DNA from: Holosporaceae bacterium
Lineage (GTDB): Bacteria > Pseudomonadota > Alphaproteobacteria > UBA3830
Reading direction: 5' to 3'
DNA length: 52,286 nt
NCBI GenBank assembly: GCA_031258575.1
Contig: JAIRMQ010000027.1
Coordinates: 1 to 52,286, forward strand
Positions within the stretch are counted from its first letter, which is position 1, and each line of letters begins with the position of its first letter. The translations under genes and the position numbers were made by a program. Below, in pieces: positions 30,336 to 39,222 of this stretch. The notes under the pieces were generated by a model that searched no databases, was not told the DNA's origin, and worked only from the letters and a program-made list of their open reading frames with translations.

Positions 30336-30657
30336 GGTTTCTACTGAGGAAGGAGTAACGGTTATAACTCCAGTTGGAAGAGTTGATACATCAACCGCAA
30401 AAGCGTTTGAAGATGGAGTCATGAATGTCCTATCTACCTCTAGTAAGGTTGCTGTTCGATTTAACGAAATAGACTACATTTCCAGTGCTGGATTAAGAGT
30501 CATTTTAATGGCGGGTAAAAAAATTACAGCATCCAAAGGAGTACTTGTTCTTATAAACATGCCCGAAAAAATATTCGCCGTATTTAAGATGAGTGGTTTT
30601 GATAAGATATTAAAAATATGTCCTTCTTTAGAAGAATCTAAATCATTTTTTAACTAA
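30325..30657 (+). CDS. Anti-sigma factor antagonist, STAS domain (RsbV-like)
   Basis: 110 residues, single STAS domain: VTVITPVGRVDTSTAKAFED, then DYISSAGLRVIL with S54 at the phosphorylation position. Unphosphorylated, it should bind the RsbW-like kinase and release its partner. AAGGAGGAAG precedes the ATG, stronger than for the two upstream genes, which suggests higher expression, as partner switches need an excess of antagonist. Confidence 0.92.
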   Translation: MEVKVSTEEGVTVITPVGRVDTSTAKAFEDGVMNVLSTSSKVAVRFNEIDYISSAGLRVILMAGKKITASKGVLVLINMPEKIFAVFKMSGFDKILKICPSLEESKSFFN

Positions 30658-30711
30658 TTTAAGCTTTAATTAGTATAAAGCGATTGATTCGTATTATAAG
30701 GAGATTGGTCG

Positions 30712-31575
30712 ATGTTGAACTGTGTGTTTGATATCTTTTCTTTAGCTTTAGCGTTTTCGCTAATTGGATTGAATGTATATCTATCAACGAAAATATTGAA
30801 TGTTGTTGATCTTACATGTGACGCTAGCGTCACGATGGGAGGATGCACGTATGGTGTTTTGATTTTAGGTGGAGTTAATCCACTGATAGCTATTTTATGC
30901 GCTCTAGTTGTCGGGATTGTAGCTGGGTTTGTGACATCATCATTGGTTACTCATATAGGAATTGAGCCCGTTTTTGCAAGTATCATTACATTAACCGCTC
31001 TTCAAACATTCATCATAAAACTATCTTCGATCGGTAAAATACTACTTGATAATTTAGGAGAAAGTAAATCTGCTTTATCTATGTTATCTTCAGTCGAAAA
31101 CTCAATAATTACGATTATAATTGTTACCGTTATATGTTTGATATTTTTCAGGATTATGAATTCAGAGTACGGATTGGCAATGAGAGTCTACGGAGATGGG
31201 AAGATCATATCCGAATCGCTAGGAATTAATTCTAATCAGATGCTTTGGGTAGGTTTAGGGTTGGGAAATGCTCTGTCTGCAATCGCAGGCGCGCTAATAG
31301 TACAAATTTCCGGAAAGTTTTGCGCAACTATGGGAAATGGATCATTGGTTTTCGGTCTAGCTGCGGTAATAATCGGAGATAAAATAATCTCTCCTAAAAC
31401 AATTCGCGGATCAATTCTCGGCTGTTTGGCTGGAGCTTTTGTCTATAAAATATTGATAGACACAATTACTTGGGGAAATTCAGGTGTATTGGGAAGCGAA
31501 TATAATAGTATAATAACGGCGATTATGCTGATATTCCTCATGGCTTCGATTCGAGAAAAAGATAGAAGAGGGTAG
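30712..31575 (+). CDS. ABC transporter permease, COG4120 type
   Basis: 287 residues with about eight to nine hydrophobic helices, in the LivH-like BPD_transp_2 fold. LSTKILNVVDLTCDASVTMGG near the start and the segment EYGLAMRVYGDG-SESLGINSNQM are typical of the uncharacterised amino-acid or tryptophan-type (TrpY-like) permeases. AAGGAG precedes the ATG. The ATPase gene follows after 12 bases. The substrate-binding protein that normally completes this transporter is not in the window. Confidence 0.85.
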   Translation: MLNCVFDIFSLALAFSLIGLNVYLSTKILNVVDLTCDASVTMGGCTYGVLILGGVNPLIAILCALVVGIVAGFVTSSLVTHIGIEPVFASIITLTALQTFIIKLSSIGKILLDNLGESKSALSMLSSVENSIITIIIVTVICLIFFRIMNSEYGLAMRVYGDGKIISESLGINSNQMLWVGLGLGNALSAIAGALIVQISGKFCATMGNGSLVFGLAAVIIGDKIISPKTIRGSILGCLAGAFVYKILIDTITWGNSGVLGSEYNSIITAIMLIFLMASIREKDRRG

Positions 31576-31587
31576 GAGAGAAGTAAA

Positions 31588-32373
31588 ATGATTCGAGTTG
31601 AAGATTTATTCATAGTATTTTTTCCCGGAAGCGCATTGGAACGCATAGCTTTGCGCGGAATTAATTTTGCCATTCAAAAAGGAGAAGTAGTCTCTATTTT
31701 AGGAAATAATGGAAGTGGAAGAACCACGTTGTTAAAATTCATTGCCGGCCACATCCAAGCGAATTTTGGAAGATTATGGGTAGATAAAGTCGATGTAACT
31801 TCCCAAAAGTTATCAGAAAGATCCAAAATATTTTCTCCTATTTTTTATGATCACAATACTGGAACAGCAGGCAATCTTACTATTGCGGAAAACCTAGCAA
31901 TAGCTACCATGCATCATCAATCTAAAAGTATTATAGAACCTGCAATATCTCCAGAGACAAGAGAAATGTTTATCCAACAACTTCACGATCTAGACTTTAT
32001 GGGAATGGAAGAGTTGATAGACGAGAAAGTGTGCAATCTTTCGAGACCTTACAGGCAAGTGCTAGCAATGTTAATCGCAGTTATCAAAGGAGTTAAAGTA
32101 CTGTTGATAGACGAGCATTCCACTGGTCTTGATAAAGAATCGTCTATCGCGTTGTTGGAAACAACGGAAAAGATTATAAAATCTCAAAAAATAACTACTA
32201 TTATGGCGATAAATGACCCGAAATTCGCCCTGGAAGTCGCTGATAAAGTAATTGTTCTCAGCCATGGACAGATAGTTTTAGACATAAGCGGAGAGGAGAA
32301 AAAGAACACTTCCGTTGAGAGCTTATTCACCTCTTATAATATTATTCCTCCTTTGAAAGAGATGCAAAAGTAA
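31588..32373 (+). CDS. ABC transporter ATPase with eroded motifs, COG1101 type
   Basis: 261 residues, ABC ATPase fold. Walker A reads GNNGSGRTT with R45 (codon AGA) where Lys is nearly invariant. The signature LSGGQ is LSRPY (151-155). Walker B VLLIDEHSTGLD keeps D175 and E176, and a switch-His equivalent is not obvious (MAINDPKFA). The frame itself is intact and follows its permease closely, so selection may still act on it. It could be a weak or regulatory ATPase, or an early pseudogene. Confidence 0.85.
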   Translation: MIRVEDLFIVFFPGSALERIALRGINFAIQKGEVVSILGNNGSGRTTLLKFIAGHIQANFGRLWVDKVDVTSQKLSERSKIFSPIFYDHNTGTAGNLTIAENLAIATMHHQSKSIIEPAISPETREMFIQQLHDLDFMGMEELIDEKVCNLSRPYRQVLAMLIAVIKGVKVLLIDEHSTGLDKESSIALLETTEKIIKSQKITTIMAINDPKFALEVADKVIVLSHGQIVLDISGEEKKNTSVESLFTSYNIIPPLKEMQK

Positions 32374-32512
32374 TTCTTGTATAGATTATGTAGTAACAAA
32401 ATTCGCGTCAAACGCACCAAGCGCATTACTTTTTCAAATTATCTGCTCAATTTGCTATATAATTGTATTTTTGCACATCATTCGAAAACTTCAAACTTTA
32501 TAACACTTCATT

Positions 32513-32540
32513 ATCGACGCATAATGATCGACGTATAATG
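32513..32540. repeat. Tandem 14-bp repeat in a leader region
   Basis: ATCGACGCATAATG (32513-32526) is followed directly by ATCGACGTATAATG (32527-32540), one mismatch. It lies about 90 bases before the ArnA-like gene, downstream of a TATAAT at 32458-32463. The rest of the 32374-32633 gap shows no gene. Confidence 0.5.
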
Positions 32541-32633
32541 ATGTCAATAGGTATCGCGCAAAATAAAAAAGTACACGAATTCTTTTTATTTTTTTTGTTT
32601 AATGCTAAAAATGAAAAAAAGGAAAGTTTATTA

Positions 32634-33635
32634 ATGAATATATTGATCATAGGTGCAGGCGGGTTCATCGGCAGTCATCTTTCCGAAGAGCTTTTAAAGA
32701 GACATACTGCTTGGGAAATAACAGCTATAGATATTTCTAATGCTAAAATAAGCCATCTGCTATGTAACCCGAATTTTCATTTTCTGAAATTAGATATTCT
32801 AAAAGATTCATTGGAAGATTACATAGAGGCAAGTAATGTGGTTTTTCCGTTAGCAGCTATAGCAAGCCCTTCTATTTATGTCCGAGACCCATTACGTGTC
32901 TTTGAATTAGACTTTGAGGCAAATCTAAAAATAGTGAAATTGGCAGTGAAACACAAAACGCGTATCATTTTTCCCTCTACTTCAGAAGTTTATGGGATGT
33001 CTCAAGATGCAGAATTCGAAGAAGATTATTCTAATTGCGTTACTGGACCAATTTGCAAGCAGAGATGGATTTATTCCTGCTCCAAACAGATGCTGGACCG
33101 CGTTATATATGCGTACGGAATAAGAGATAATTTGAATTACACTTTATTCCGTCCTTTCAATTGGATAGGGCCACGTCTTGACGATATTTGTAATAAGAAT
33201 AACGGTAGCTCCAGAGTAGTTACACAATTTTTAAGTAATATTTTACACGGAGATGATATTAAAGTAGTTGGAGGAGGAGATCAGATTCGATGTTTCACAT
33301 ATATTTCGGATGGCATCGATGCTCTTATTAAGATAATCGAGAACGATGCATCCAGTAAGCGAATAATCAATATTGGTAATCCAAACAATAAATGCTCCAT
33401 AAAAGAATTGGCAGAGAAAATGCTGGCTCTCGCGAAAGAATATGAGAAAACTAAATTTAATGCGGAAAGAATAAAAATAGTTGAGATCGATTCTAACGAC
33501 TACTATGGTAAGTCTTATCAGGATATACTCGTAAGAGTTCCTTCTATTCAAAAGGCGAAAGGTATTTTGGATTGGCATCCGAAAGTAGGAATGGAAGAGT
33601 CTCTAAAAAAAATCATGGACTTTTATTTTATCTAA
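32634..33635 (+). CDS. UDP-glucuronate decarboxylase, ArnA C-terminal type
   Basis: 333 residues from the ATG at 32634, which has AAGGAA upstream; the longer frame from 32463 adds 57 residues unlike any dehydrogenase. SDR fold with GAGGFIGSHL for NAD. Close to the ArnA dehydrogenase domain: LRVFELDFEANLKI, IIFPSTSEVYGM (S117, E118), the Y147-K151 pair in YSCSK, LFRPFNWIGPRLDD, and R301, the position of ArnA Arg619. These residues support oxidative decarboxylation to the UDP-4-ketopentose. The formyltransferase half and the aminotransferase ArnB are absent here. It may feed lipid A or other glycan pentose synthesis. Confidence 0.88.
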   Translation: MNILIIGAGGFIGSHLSEELLKRHTAWEITAIDISNAKISHLLCNPNFHFLKLDILKDSLEDYIEASNVVFPLAAIASPSIYVRDPLRVFELDFEANLKIVKLAVKHKTRIIFPSTSEVYGMSQDAEFEEDYSNCVTGPICKQRWIYSCSKQMLDRVIYAYGIRDNLNYTLFRPFNWIGPRLDDICNKNNGSSRVVTQFLSNILHGDDIKVVGGGDQIRCFTYISDGIDALIKIIENDASSKRIINIGNPNNKCSIKELAEKMLALAKEYEKTKFNAERIKIVEIDSNDYYGKSYQDILVRVPSIQKAKGILDWHPKVGMEESLKKIMDFYFI

Positions 33636-33639
33636 ACCG

Positions 33640-33668
33640 TTTCACGCTACCATAATAAATGATATACA
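33640..33668 (+). promoter_or_regulatory. Candidate promoter of tRNA-Leu
   Basis: TTCACG (33640-33645), 17-base spacer, TATACA (33663-33668). Transcription would start about 12 bases before the tRNA. Confidence 0.4.
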
Positions 33669-33686
33669 TGACAGCGAGTTTGTGCT

Positions 33687-33771
33687 GCGGGCGTGGTGGA
33701 ATTGGTAGACACGCAGGATTTAGGTTCCTGTGGTTAACGCCATGGGGGTTCGAGTCCCTTCGCCCGCACCA
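33687..33771 (+). tRNA. tRNA-Leu, anticodon TAG
   Basis: 85 bases including an encoded CCA. Acceptor stem GCGGGCG pairs with CGCCCGC; D arm GGAATTGGTAGAC; anticodon stem CAGGA/TCCTG around the loop TTTAGGT, giving anticodon TAG; a long class II variable arm; T arm GGGGTTCGAGTCCCT. The class II shape and anticodon identify leucine reading CUA. tig follows 23 bases later and may share the transcript. Confidence 0.97.
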
Positions 33772-33794
33772 ATTCGAGTTATCAGAGGTGATTT

Positions 33795-35210
33795 ATGGAG
33801 ATTTTAAGTAAAGAAAATGATAGACTTGGAAGATGCTACGCGATAAAAATTTCTCAGAAAGAGTTAGATGATACGTTTGCAGTGAAGCTTCAGGAAGCAG
33901 CGAAAAGAATACGGTTAGATGGATTCCGTCCTGGAAAAGCCCCTTTCGATGTAGTAAAGCGTATGTATGGCAATAGCTTAATTGCAGAATCTAAGAAAAC
34001 TGCCATGGATAATGCTTGTAAAAAAATAATCGAGGATGAAAAACTATTGATTGCTTTCGATTATGTGACAAAAGTCTTGAAGGAAGAAGATGGAATTGAA
34101 TTCACTATGAGTTTTGAGTTAGTTCCTACATTTGAGCTGAAAAGTTTATCTGATATAGTAATAGACAAGTATGTTGCTGAAATTACAGAAAAGGAAATCA
34201 CTGAAATCCTAGAAAAGGTGAAGGAAAATTGTCCAAAATGGGTCGAGGATACTTCCTCTAAAAAAGTTAAAGTTGGACAGAAGATTTCGGCAGATCTGGC
34301 GATGGAAATTACTATTAACAAGAAGCTCCAGAAGAAGGATCTTAAAAATTTGGACATTATTGTAGAGGATAAAACTCCGGATTACGATTTCAGAAAACAC
34401 CTGATAGGTGCGGAAATTGGCGAAGTTAGAGATTTCTCGGTAAAATACCCATCTGATTTCGAAGATAAGTCCATAGCGGGTAAAGCTGTACATTACAAAA
34501 TAGCTGTTAAAAAGATTTTTAAGTCGGAAAAACATAAATTAGATAACGATTTCGCAAAAGTCATCGGACATGAAGACCTTGAAAAGGCAAAGATTTGGGC
34601 TAAAAATCAAGCCGCTGCAAAATATGAGCGAATATCTTATGAAATTATGCGGCGGGACATTCTATCAAAGATATCAAGTATGTATAATTTTGAAGTACCT
34701 CTAAATATGCTTGATTTCGAGAACAAAGAGGTTGTTCTCCAAATAAAATCAGAAGCGAAGAGGCTGGGTAAAGAATTCACGCCGCATATTCAAGAAGAAT
34801 GCAGAAAAATAGCTGAAGAAAGAGTTCGTCTAGGGGTTGTAGTTTCACAGATTGCGAAAAAAGAGAAAATTACAATTACTTCAAATGAAATTGCTCGTGC
34901 AGTCGATAATATTGCTGCAATGTATCCTGGAAGAGAAAGAAATGTGCGTAATATGTACACCTCCAATAGAAGTTCTCTGAAGGTAATTATTGGAATTCTT
35001 ACGGAAACAAAAGTCGTAGATTTCCTATTAAAAAGTATAAAAGTGAATGAAAAGAAATGCTCTGTGGAGAAACTTATATCCCTGGATGAGGAGGAGTTTG
35101 ATTTCTTTAAAGATTCCATTCCGAATGAGAAAAGGAAGGTAAAGACTGCAGATAAGTCTAAAGCAACGACTGAAGCTAAAAAAAGCTGCAAAAGGAAGAG
35201 GGTAGAATAA
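33795..35210 (+). CDS. tig: Trigger factor
   Basis: 471-residue ribosome-bound chaperone. The N-terminal ribosome-docking loop is [18 protein letters not shown] central PPIase-type domain (about 150-245; [23 protein letters not shown]) and a helical C-terminal chaperone domain follow. The last 40 residues are very basic ([10 protein letters not shown]). AGAGGTGA precedes the ATG. The tig-clpP order is common. clpX and lon, which often follow, are not here. Confidence 0.93.
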   Translation: MEILSKENDRLGRCYAIKISQKELDDTFAVKLQEAAKRIRLDGFRPGKAPFDVVKRMYGNSLIAESKKTAMDNACKKIIEDEKLLIAFDYVTKVLKEEDGIEFTMSFELVPTFELKSLSDIVIDKYVAEITEKEITEILEKVKENCPKWVEDTSSKKVKVGQKISADLAMEITINKKLQKKDLKNLDIIVEDKTPDYDFRKHLIGAEIGEVRDFSVKYPSDFEDKSIAGKAVHYKIAVKKIFKSEKHKLDNDFAKVIGHEDLEKAKIWAKNQAAAKYERISYEIMRRDILSKISSMYNFEVPLNMLDFENKEVVLQIKSEAKRLGKEFTPHIQEECRKIAEERVRLGVVVSQIAKKEKITITSNEIARAVDNIAAMYPGRERNVRNMYTSNRSSLKVIIGILTETKVVDFLLKSIKVNEKKCSVEKLISLDEEEFDFFKDSIPNEKRKVKTADKSKATTEAKKSCKRKRVE

Positions 35211-35224
35211 ATATGGAGGGAAAT

Positions 35225-35830
35225 ATGGAAATAACCAATACTTTAGTTCCTATGGTAATCGAGCAAACTTCTCGTGGAGAGCGTTCTTACGATATTTTTT
35301 CAAGGCTATTAAAAGAAAGAATAGTGTTTTTGAGCGGAGAAGTTAACGATGCTACCGCCAGTTTGATTTGCGCTCAGCTTCTCTTTTTAGAATCAGAGGA
35401 TCCAAAAAAGGATATTTTTCTTTACATAAATTCTCCTGGAGGAGTAGTAAGTTCAGGGCTTTCCATATACGACACCATGCAATATATTGCTCCAGAAGTT
35501 ACAACGTTGTGTTTAGGGCAAGCGGCTTCCATGGGATCGTTTCTGCTTATGGCAGGGGCAAAAGGAAAGAGATTTTCCCTACCTAATTCCAGGATAATGA
35601 TACATCAACCATCTGGCGGATTTCGCGGACAGGCTGCTGATATCGAAATTCATGCTAAGGAGATTCTAGATCTGCGTAGTCGTCTTAATAAAATCTATGA
35701 AAAACATACTGGAACAACTTTAACCGAAATCGAAAAGGCGATGGATCGTGATAAATTTATGTCTCCGGAAGAGGCGAAAAATTTCGGTTTAATCGATGAA
35801 ATAATAGAGAAAAGAAAAAACATTGCCTGA
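35225..35830 (+). CDS. clpP: ATP-dependent Clp protease proteolytic subunit
   Basis: 201-residue serine protease subunit forming the degradation barrel used with ClpX or ClpA. Nucleophile Ser in [11 protein letters not shown], His in [15 protein letters not shown], Asp in the [11 protein letters not shown] region. I use the second ATG (35225) because GGAGGG lies five bases in front; the first ATG at 35213 lacks a site and adds four residues. It begins 15 bases after tig. Convergent with ddl. Confidence 0.96.
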   Translation: MEITNTLVPMVIEQTSRGERSYDIFSRLLKERIVFLSGEVNDATASLICAQLLFLESEDPKKDIFLYINSPGGVVSSGLSIYDTMQYIAPEVTTLCLGQAASMGSFLLMAGAKGKRFSLPNSRIMIHQPSGGFRGQAADIEIHAKEILDLRSRLNKIYEKHTGTTLTEIEKAMDRDKFMSPEEAKNFGLIDEIIEKRKNIA

Positions 35831-35871
35831 TACTCTAAATTGCCCAAAAATTGTAATAGATTGAGAGAAGA

Positions 35872-36963
35872 TTATACAGAAGGAGCAATGAAGTTGGTGC
35901 GGAGTTTTTTATCCCTATCGTAACGAGAAATCGCTAGTGTTATTAATTTATCCAATAATTCTCTGTAGGAAACTCCAGAGGCTTCCCATAATTTGGGATA
36001 CATACTTATTTTTGTAAATCCTGGAATTGTATTAACTTCGTTTAATAATATGCGGGAATCTTTAGTAATAAAAAAATCAACTCTTGCCATTCCTTCGCAA
36101 GATAAAACCCGGAAAGCCTTTATCGCTATTTCCCTAGTAGCATCGGAAATATCTTTAGAAAAATCGGCAGGAATTACTAAAGTAGCCCCTTCTTTATCTA
36201 GGTATTTTGCCTCATAGGAGTAAAATTCTTTTTTCACAACAATTTCTCCAAGAACAGAAGCTGCTGGATAATCATTGCCTAAAACGGAGCATTCTACTTC
36301 TCTTCCCTGGATGAATTCTTCCAGAAGGACTTTATTGTCATATGAAAAAGCTTCTTTCAAAGCTTTCTTGAATTCCGATTCTGTTTTTACTTTGCTAATT
36401 CCCACGGACGAACCTAGACTGGCTGGTTTTACAAAAATAATATTTCCGAGAGCCGCTGTTACGTCGCCATATTTTATCGAATCCAATTCATAATGATTAA
36501 AAACCATATACCTAGCTATTGGGATATTCGCTTCTTTCAGAAGGCGTTTGGTAATATCTTTGTCCATAGCGATGGCAGATCCTAAAACTCCTGCGCCGAT
36601 AAACGGTATATCAAGGATTTTAAACAACCCCTGAATAGAACCATCCTCTCCAAATGAGCCGTGTAAAACCGGAAAAGCCACATCTATTACTTTTTCCGAC
36701 ATTTTTTGTGGAGAGAAAAGGGGAGGGGATGGCAAGTAAGCGCAAACTTCTAATAATCCATGAGTAATTTGATTGGCTGTTGGCAAATTCGAAGCAATTG
36801 CTTCTTTTTTAAACCAGAGCTTACCGTTTTTATCTATTCCTATGGGAATAATTTCGTATTTGTTTGGATCGAGGTTTTTTATAACGCTCTCTGCAGAAAT
36901 GATTGATACTTCATGCTCAGAAGATCTTCCACCAAAAAATACTCCAACTCTTATTTTATTCAT
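35872..36963 (-). CDS. ddl: D-alanine--D-alanine ligase
   Basis: 363-residue ATP-grasp enzyme joining two D-Ala for peptidoglycan. Motifs: FFGGRSSEHEVSI, HGSFGEDGSIQGLFKILDIP, FVKPASLGSSVGISKV, LLEEFIQGREVECSVLGN, and the C-terminal ARVDFFITKDSRILLNEVNTIPGFT. Length matches the DdlA type. The frame extends to a GTG at 36981, but the promoter predicts transcription starting about there, so the ATG at 36963 is chosen. Its presence indicates that a cell wall or at least a peptidoglycan precursor is still made. Confidence 0.95.
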   Translation of the reverse strand: MNKIRVGVFFGGRSSEHEVSIISAESVIKNLDPNKYEIIPIGIDKNGKLWFKKEAIASNLPTANQITHGLLEVCAYLPSPPLFSPQKMSEKVIDVAFPVLHGSFGEDGSIQGLFKILDIPFIGAGVLGSAIAMDKDITKRLLKEANIPIARYMVFNHYELDSIKYGDVTAALGNIIFVKPASLGSSVGISKVKTESEFKKALKEAFSYDNKVLLEEFIQGREVECSVLGNDYPAASVLGEIVVKKEFYSYEAKYLDKEGATLVIPADFSKDISDATREIAIKAFRVLSCEGMARVDFFITKDSRILLNEVNTIPGFTKISMYPKLWEASGVSYRELLDKLITLAISRYDRDKKLRTNFIAPSV

Positions 36964-36989
36964 TTTTCGCTCATTTTGCACTTCTGCAG

Positions 36990-37018
36990 AGTATACTTAT
37001 TATGTCGATTGCTTACAA
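36990..37018 (-). promoter_or_regulatory. Sigma-70 promoter of ddl
   Basis: On the minus strand TTGTAA (37013-37018), 17-base spacer, TATACT (36990-36995). Transcription should start near 36983. Confidence 0.5.
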
Positions 37019-37101
37019 TAATATTTTTAATGAAACAAATATTAGCGTTTTATAAATATCTTTTGCTTAAACTTATAAATAAGTGACATGGGGAATTGTA
37101 A

Positions 37102-37443
37102 ATGAATAAGATATCTTGGCTATTATTTTGCTGTGCTGTTGTCTCATGCCATAGAAATGACGGAAATATATCTAGTATATCAGAGAGACATGAGGAAAAA
37201 TTACGTAGACATTTTACCGGACAAAGCACAGAAGATGTTTCCACATTGATTCAAGAAACAAAAGGTATTGCGTGCAGATTGAGAAAAGCGCATATGTGCA
37301 CTGATGCTAATCGATTCGATTCGTATACAGATGTGTTGGTGTACGGAAATAAAACGATAGACGAATCTATAAATGATGTTATGAATCTAGTTCGCGCGAA
37401 TCATTGTTCATTATCAACAAAGTGCAATAGGTGCTTTAAGTAG
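37102..37443 (+). CDS. Small putative lipoprotein
   Basis: 113 residues, not recognised. The N-terminus MNKISWLLFCCAVVSC is a lipoprotein signal with lipobox VVSC, so Cys16 would be lipidated and the protein anchored in the envelope. The mature part is polar and contains five more Cys (AC, MC, HC, KC, RC), perhaps forming disulfides. GGGGAA lies about nine bases before the ATG. It runs into the dead end of the transposase remnant, so its 3' end could have been altered by that insertion. Confidence 0.55.
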   Translation: MNKISWLLFCCAVVSCHRNDGNISSISERHEEKLRRHFTGQSTEDVSTLIQETKGIACRLRKAHMCTDANRFDSYTDVLVYGNKTIDESINDVMNLVRANHCSLSTKCNRCFK

Positions 37444-37503
37444 CCAGGTAACATCGCCACAAATTCTAGAAAATTTTAGAAAAATTGACCCCTTTGGGGG
37501 GCA

Positions 37504-38163
37504 TGAAAATATATACATCAGGCGGAGTTGCTTGCCAAAATCAAAGAAGTGATTGTACCCCAGAACGTTGATAAACAGTCCTTCCGAGGCGCTCATGATA
37601 TGTGTGGAATCCATGAGAACGAAGTTTTCTGTGGAGGCGTTTTTGGGTAAAAGCGTTTGCATCCACTGAAGAACGAGTCCTCGATTTTCTCCGATATTTT
37701 TTAGAAGAGCGGTGATAACTTTGTCGGAAAGAAGGTTGGTGTTTCCCCAAAATTCTGAGCAAAAATCGTGGAAATGATAGTAACTTAGGCGTTTTATCGG
37801 TGTTTGATAGGCCCATCGCATCATCGCAAAAATAAGTAGTTTGTTGGCGGTATCCTTTCCAAAAATGCTCTGCAACGAGACAATTTCCTCGGACAACAAT
37901 GTTTCGAACATGGCGTAAAGACCGTATGTTTTTATGTCAACATTGGGAAGCTCATTGCATTCTTCTCGGAGTTTATTTTTGGATGATGGAATAAATCCTT
38001 CTTCTTCCGTGATTTTTCCCAACAAACACGTCGACTTCGTTACTGAACGCTTTTTTTGAGGATCATAACAATAGTGAACTTCGTACTTGTAATACAATCC
38101 TTTAATGCGTTTTATGGTCGTGTGTGGTTCTTTAAAGCGCAAAACCCAGTCCGGTAAACTCAT
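37504..38163 (-). pseudogene. Truncated DDE transposase (IS4/IS1634-like)
   Basis: About 220 residues of the N-terminal part of an IS4-superfamily transposase: YYKYEVHYCYDPQKKRSVT, LLSDKVITALLKNIGENRG and the first catalytic Asp in FVLMDSTHIMSASEG. Relatives are usually 400-600 residues. Homology stops after LRLMYIFS near 37504, and the remaining open codons down to 37414 (CPPKGSIF onwards) look unrelated. The second Asp and the Glu are missing. AAGGAGG precedes the ATG. No terminal repeats were found, so this is a relic. Confidence 0.75.
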
Positions 38164-38541
38164 AGCTTCCTCCTTAATTCCATCTTTATATGCCTACTAA
38201 TTATACCGCCTATCGAAATATAACATAACTACTTTTTTATATCAAAAAACATCGAAAATTATCCTCATTCCTATAGGCAGCATAAATCTATGCGGAGTTA
38301 GCGGTTAATTTACAATGCATTATATACATCCCAACACCTTAACATCTTAAATGTTAGGCATCAGCCCCAAATCTTAGAAAGTGTATCTCTATCATTTTGC
38401 ATTACAGAACTCTGCCATTTACATAAGCGGATATCTATGTTTAATCTAGAGCTTTTAGTAAACGAGGGCGCTAATAGCAGAATTTCTCATAAGCAAAAAA
38501 GCAAATATCGAAGTCTGGAATAGTGAAGGGGAAATACGAAC
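38164..38541. other. Intergenic debris between transposase relic and radC
   Basis: 378 bases without an intact gene. It holds the Shine-Dalgarno sequence of the transposase relic, two small hairpins (GCATAAATCTATGC, 38278-38291, and TAACAT/ATGTTA near 38340-38356), and from about 38431 a decayed ankyrin fragment listed separately. Confidence 0.6.
38431..38536 (+). pseudogene. Decayed ankyrin-repeat fragment
   Basis: Plus-strand codons at 38449-38478 read ELLVNEGANS. After a frame change, 38480-38530 read EFLISKKANIEVWNSEG. Both match the end-and-start junction of an ankyrin repeat, and the second closely matches the unit EFLISKGANIEATDSYG of the ankyrin gene at 49620-52103. No start, stop or further repeats remain. 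It is on the opposite strand to that gene. Confidence 0.6.
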
Positions 38542-39222
38542 TTATATAACCCCTTGCTCTTTTAAAGAAATAGTCTTGTTTTTTCCAATTATTATATGGT
38601 CGAGGAGAGCTATGTCCAGTTTTCGCATTATGTCTTTTATAGTTTTGGTTATAATTATATCCTGATGGGATGCTTGCGGATCTCCTCCAGGGTGGTTATG
38701 GACCATTATGATAGCGCTAGCGCTATAATTAAGTGTTTTTTGGACAATCTCGCGCGGATAAACCGCTGCAGTATTTATTGTCCCTTCTTGCATAAGTTCC
38801 TCTGCTATTAGCTTATTTCTATTATTCAAAAACATTATACGAAATTGCTCTTTTTTCAGGTTAGTCATTACATTACCGTAATACTCTATAACTTGAGAAG
38901 TCGACATAATGGATTTCAAATCAGAGATTTCCCTCCAAAGCATGCGTTTGAAAATTTCATTTATCAAAATTATTAATGTTACAGTGGAATTTCCGATTTC
39001 TTTAATCCTTTCTAATTCCAATCTATCAGCCGTAATTATATTTTTTAACGTTTTAAAGTGATTCAATAAACTTTTTGCCAATGGTTTAGTATCTTTTCTT
39101 ATAAAAACTCGGAAAAGCAACATCTCCAAAAGTTCGTAGTCGAGAATACTTTCAGGATGTGTGATAAATTTATTTATCAGTCTTTTCCTATGACCTAGAT
39201 AATTTTTATCTTGAAAATTCAT
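38542..39222 (-). CDS. radC: RadC/JAB-domain protein
   Basis: 226 residues. An N-terminal helix-hairpin-helix region (YELLEMLLFRVF, LERIKEIGNSTV) is followed by a JAMM metalloprotease-like domain with VHNHPGGDPQASHQD, the full HxHP-x-S-x2-D metal site. RadC proteins are associated with repair or recombination, but the biochemical role is unsettled. It overlaps the 3' end of map by 17 bases and closes the unit that starts at the symporter. Confidence 0.9.
   Translation of the reverse strand: MNFQDKNYLGHRKRLINKFITHPESILDYELLEMLLFRVFIRKDTKPLAKSLLNHFKTLKNIITADRLELERIKEIGNSTVTLIILINEIFKRMLWREISDLKSIMSTSQVIEYYGNVMTNLKKEQFRIMFLNNRNKLIAEELMQEGTINTAAVYPREIVQKTLNYSASAIIMVHNHPGGDPQASHQDIIITKTIKDIMRKLDIALLDHIIIGKNKTISLKEQGVI

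Noticed and set aside
36964-36981. GTG start for ddl
   Set aside because: The promoter at 36990-37018 predicts transcription starting about two bases before it; the ATG at 36963 is more likely.
37541-37816. Alternative minus-strand frame inside the transposase relic
   Set aside because: Very basic, repetitive composition and fully contained in the recognised transposase frame.
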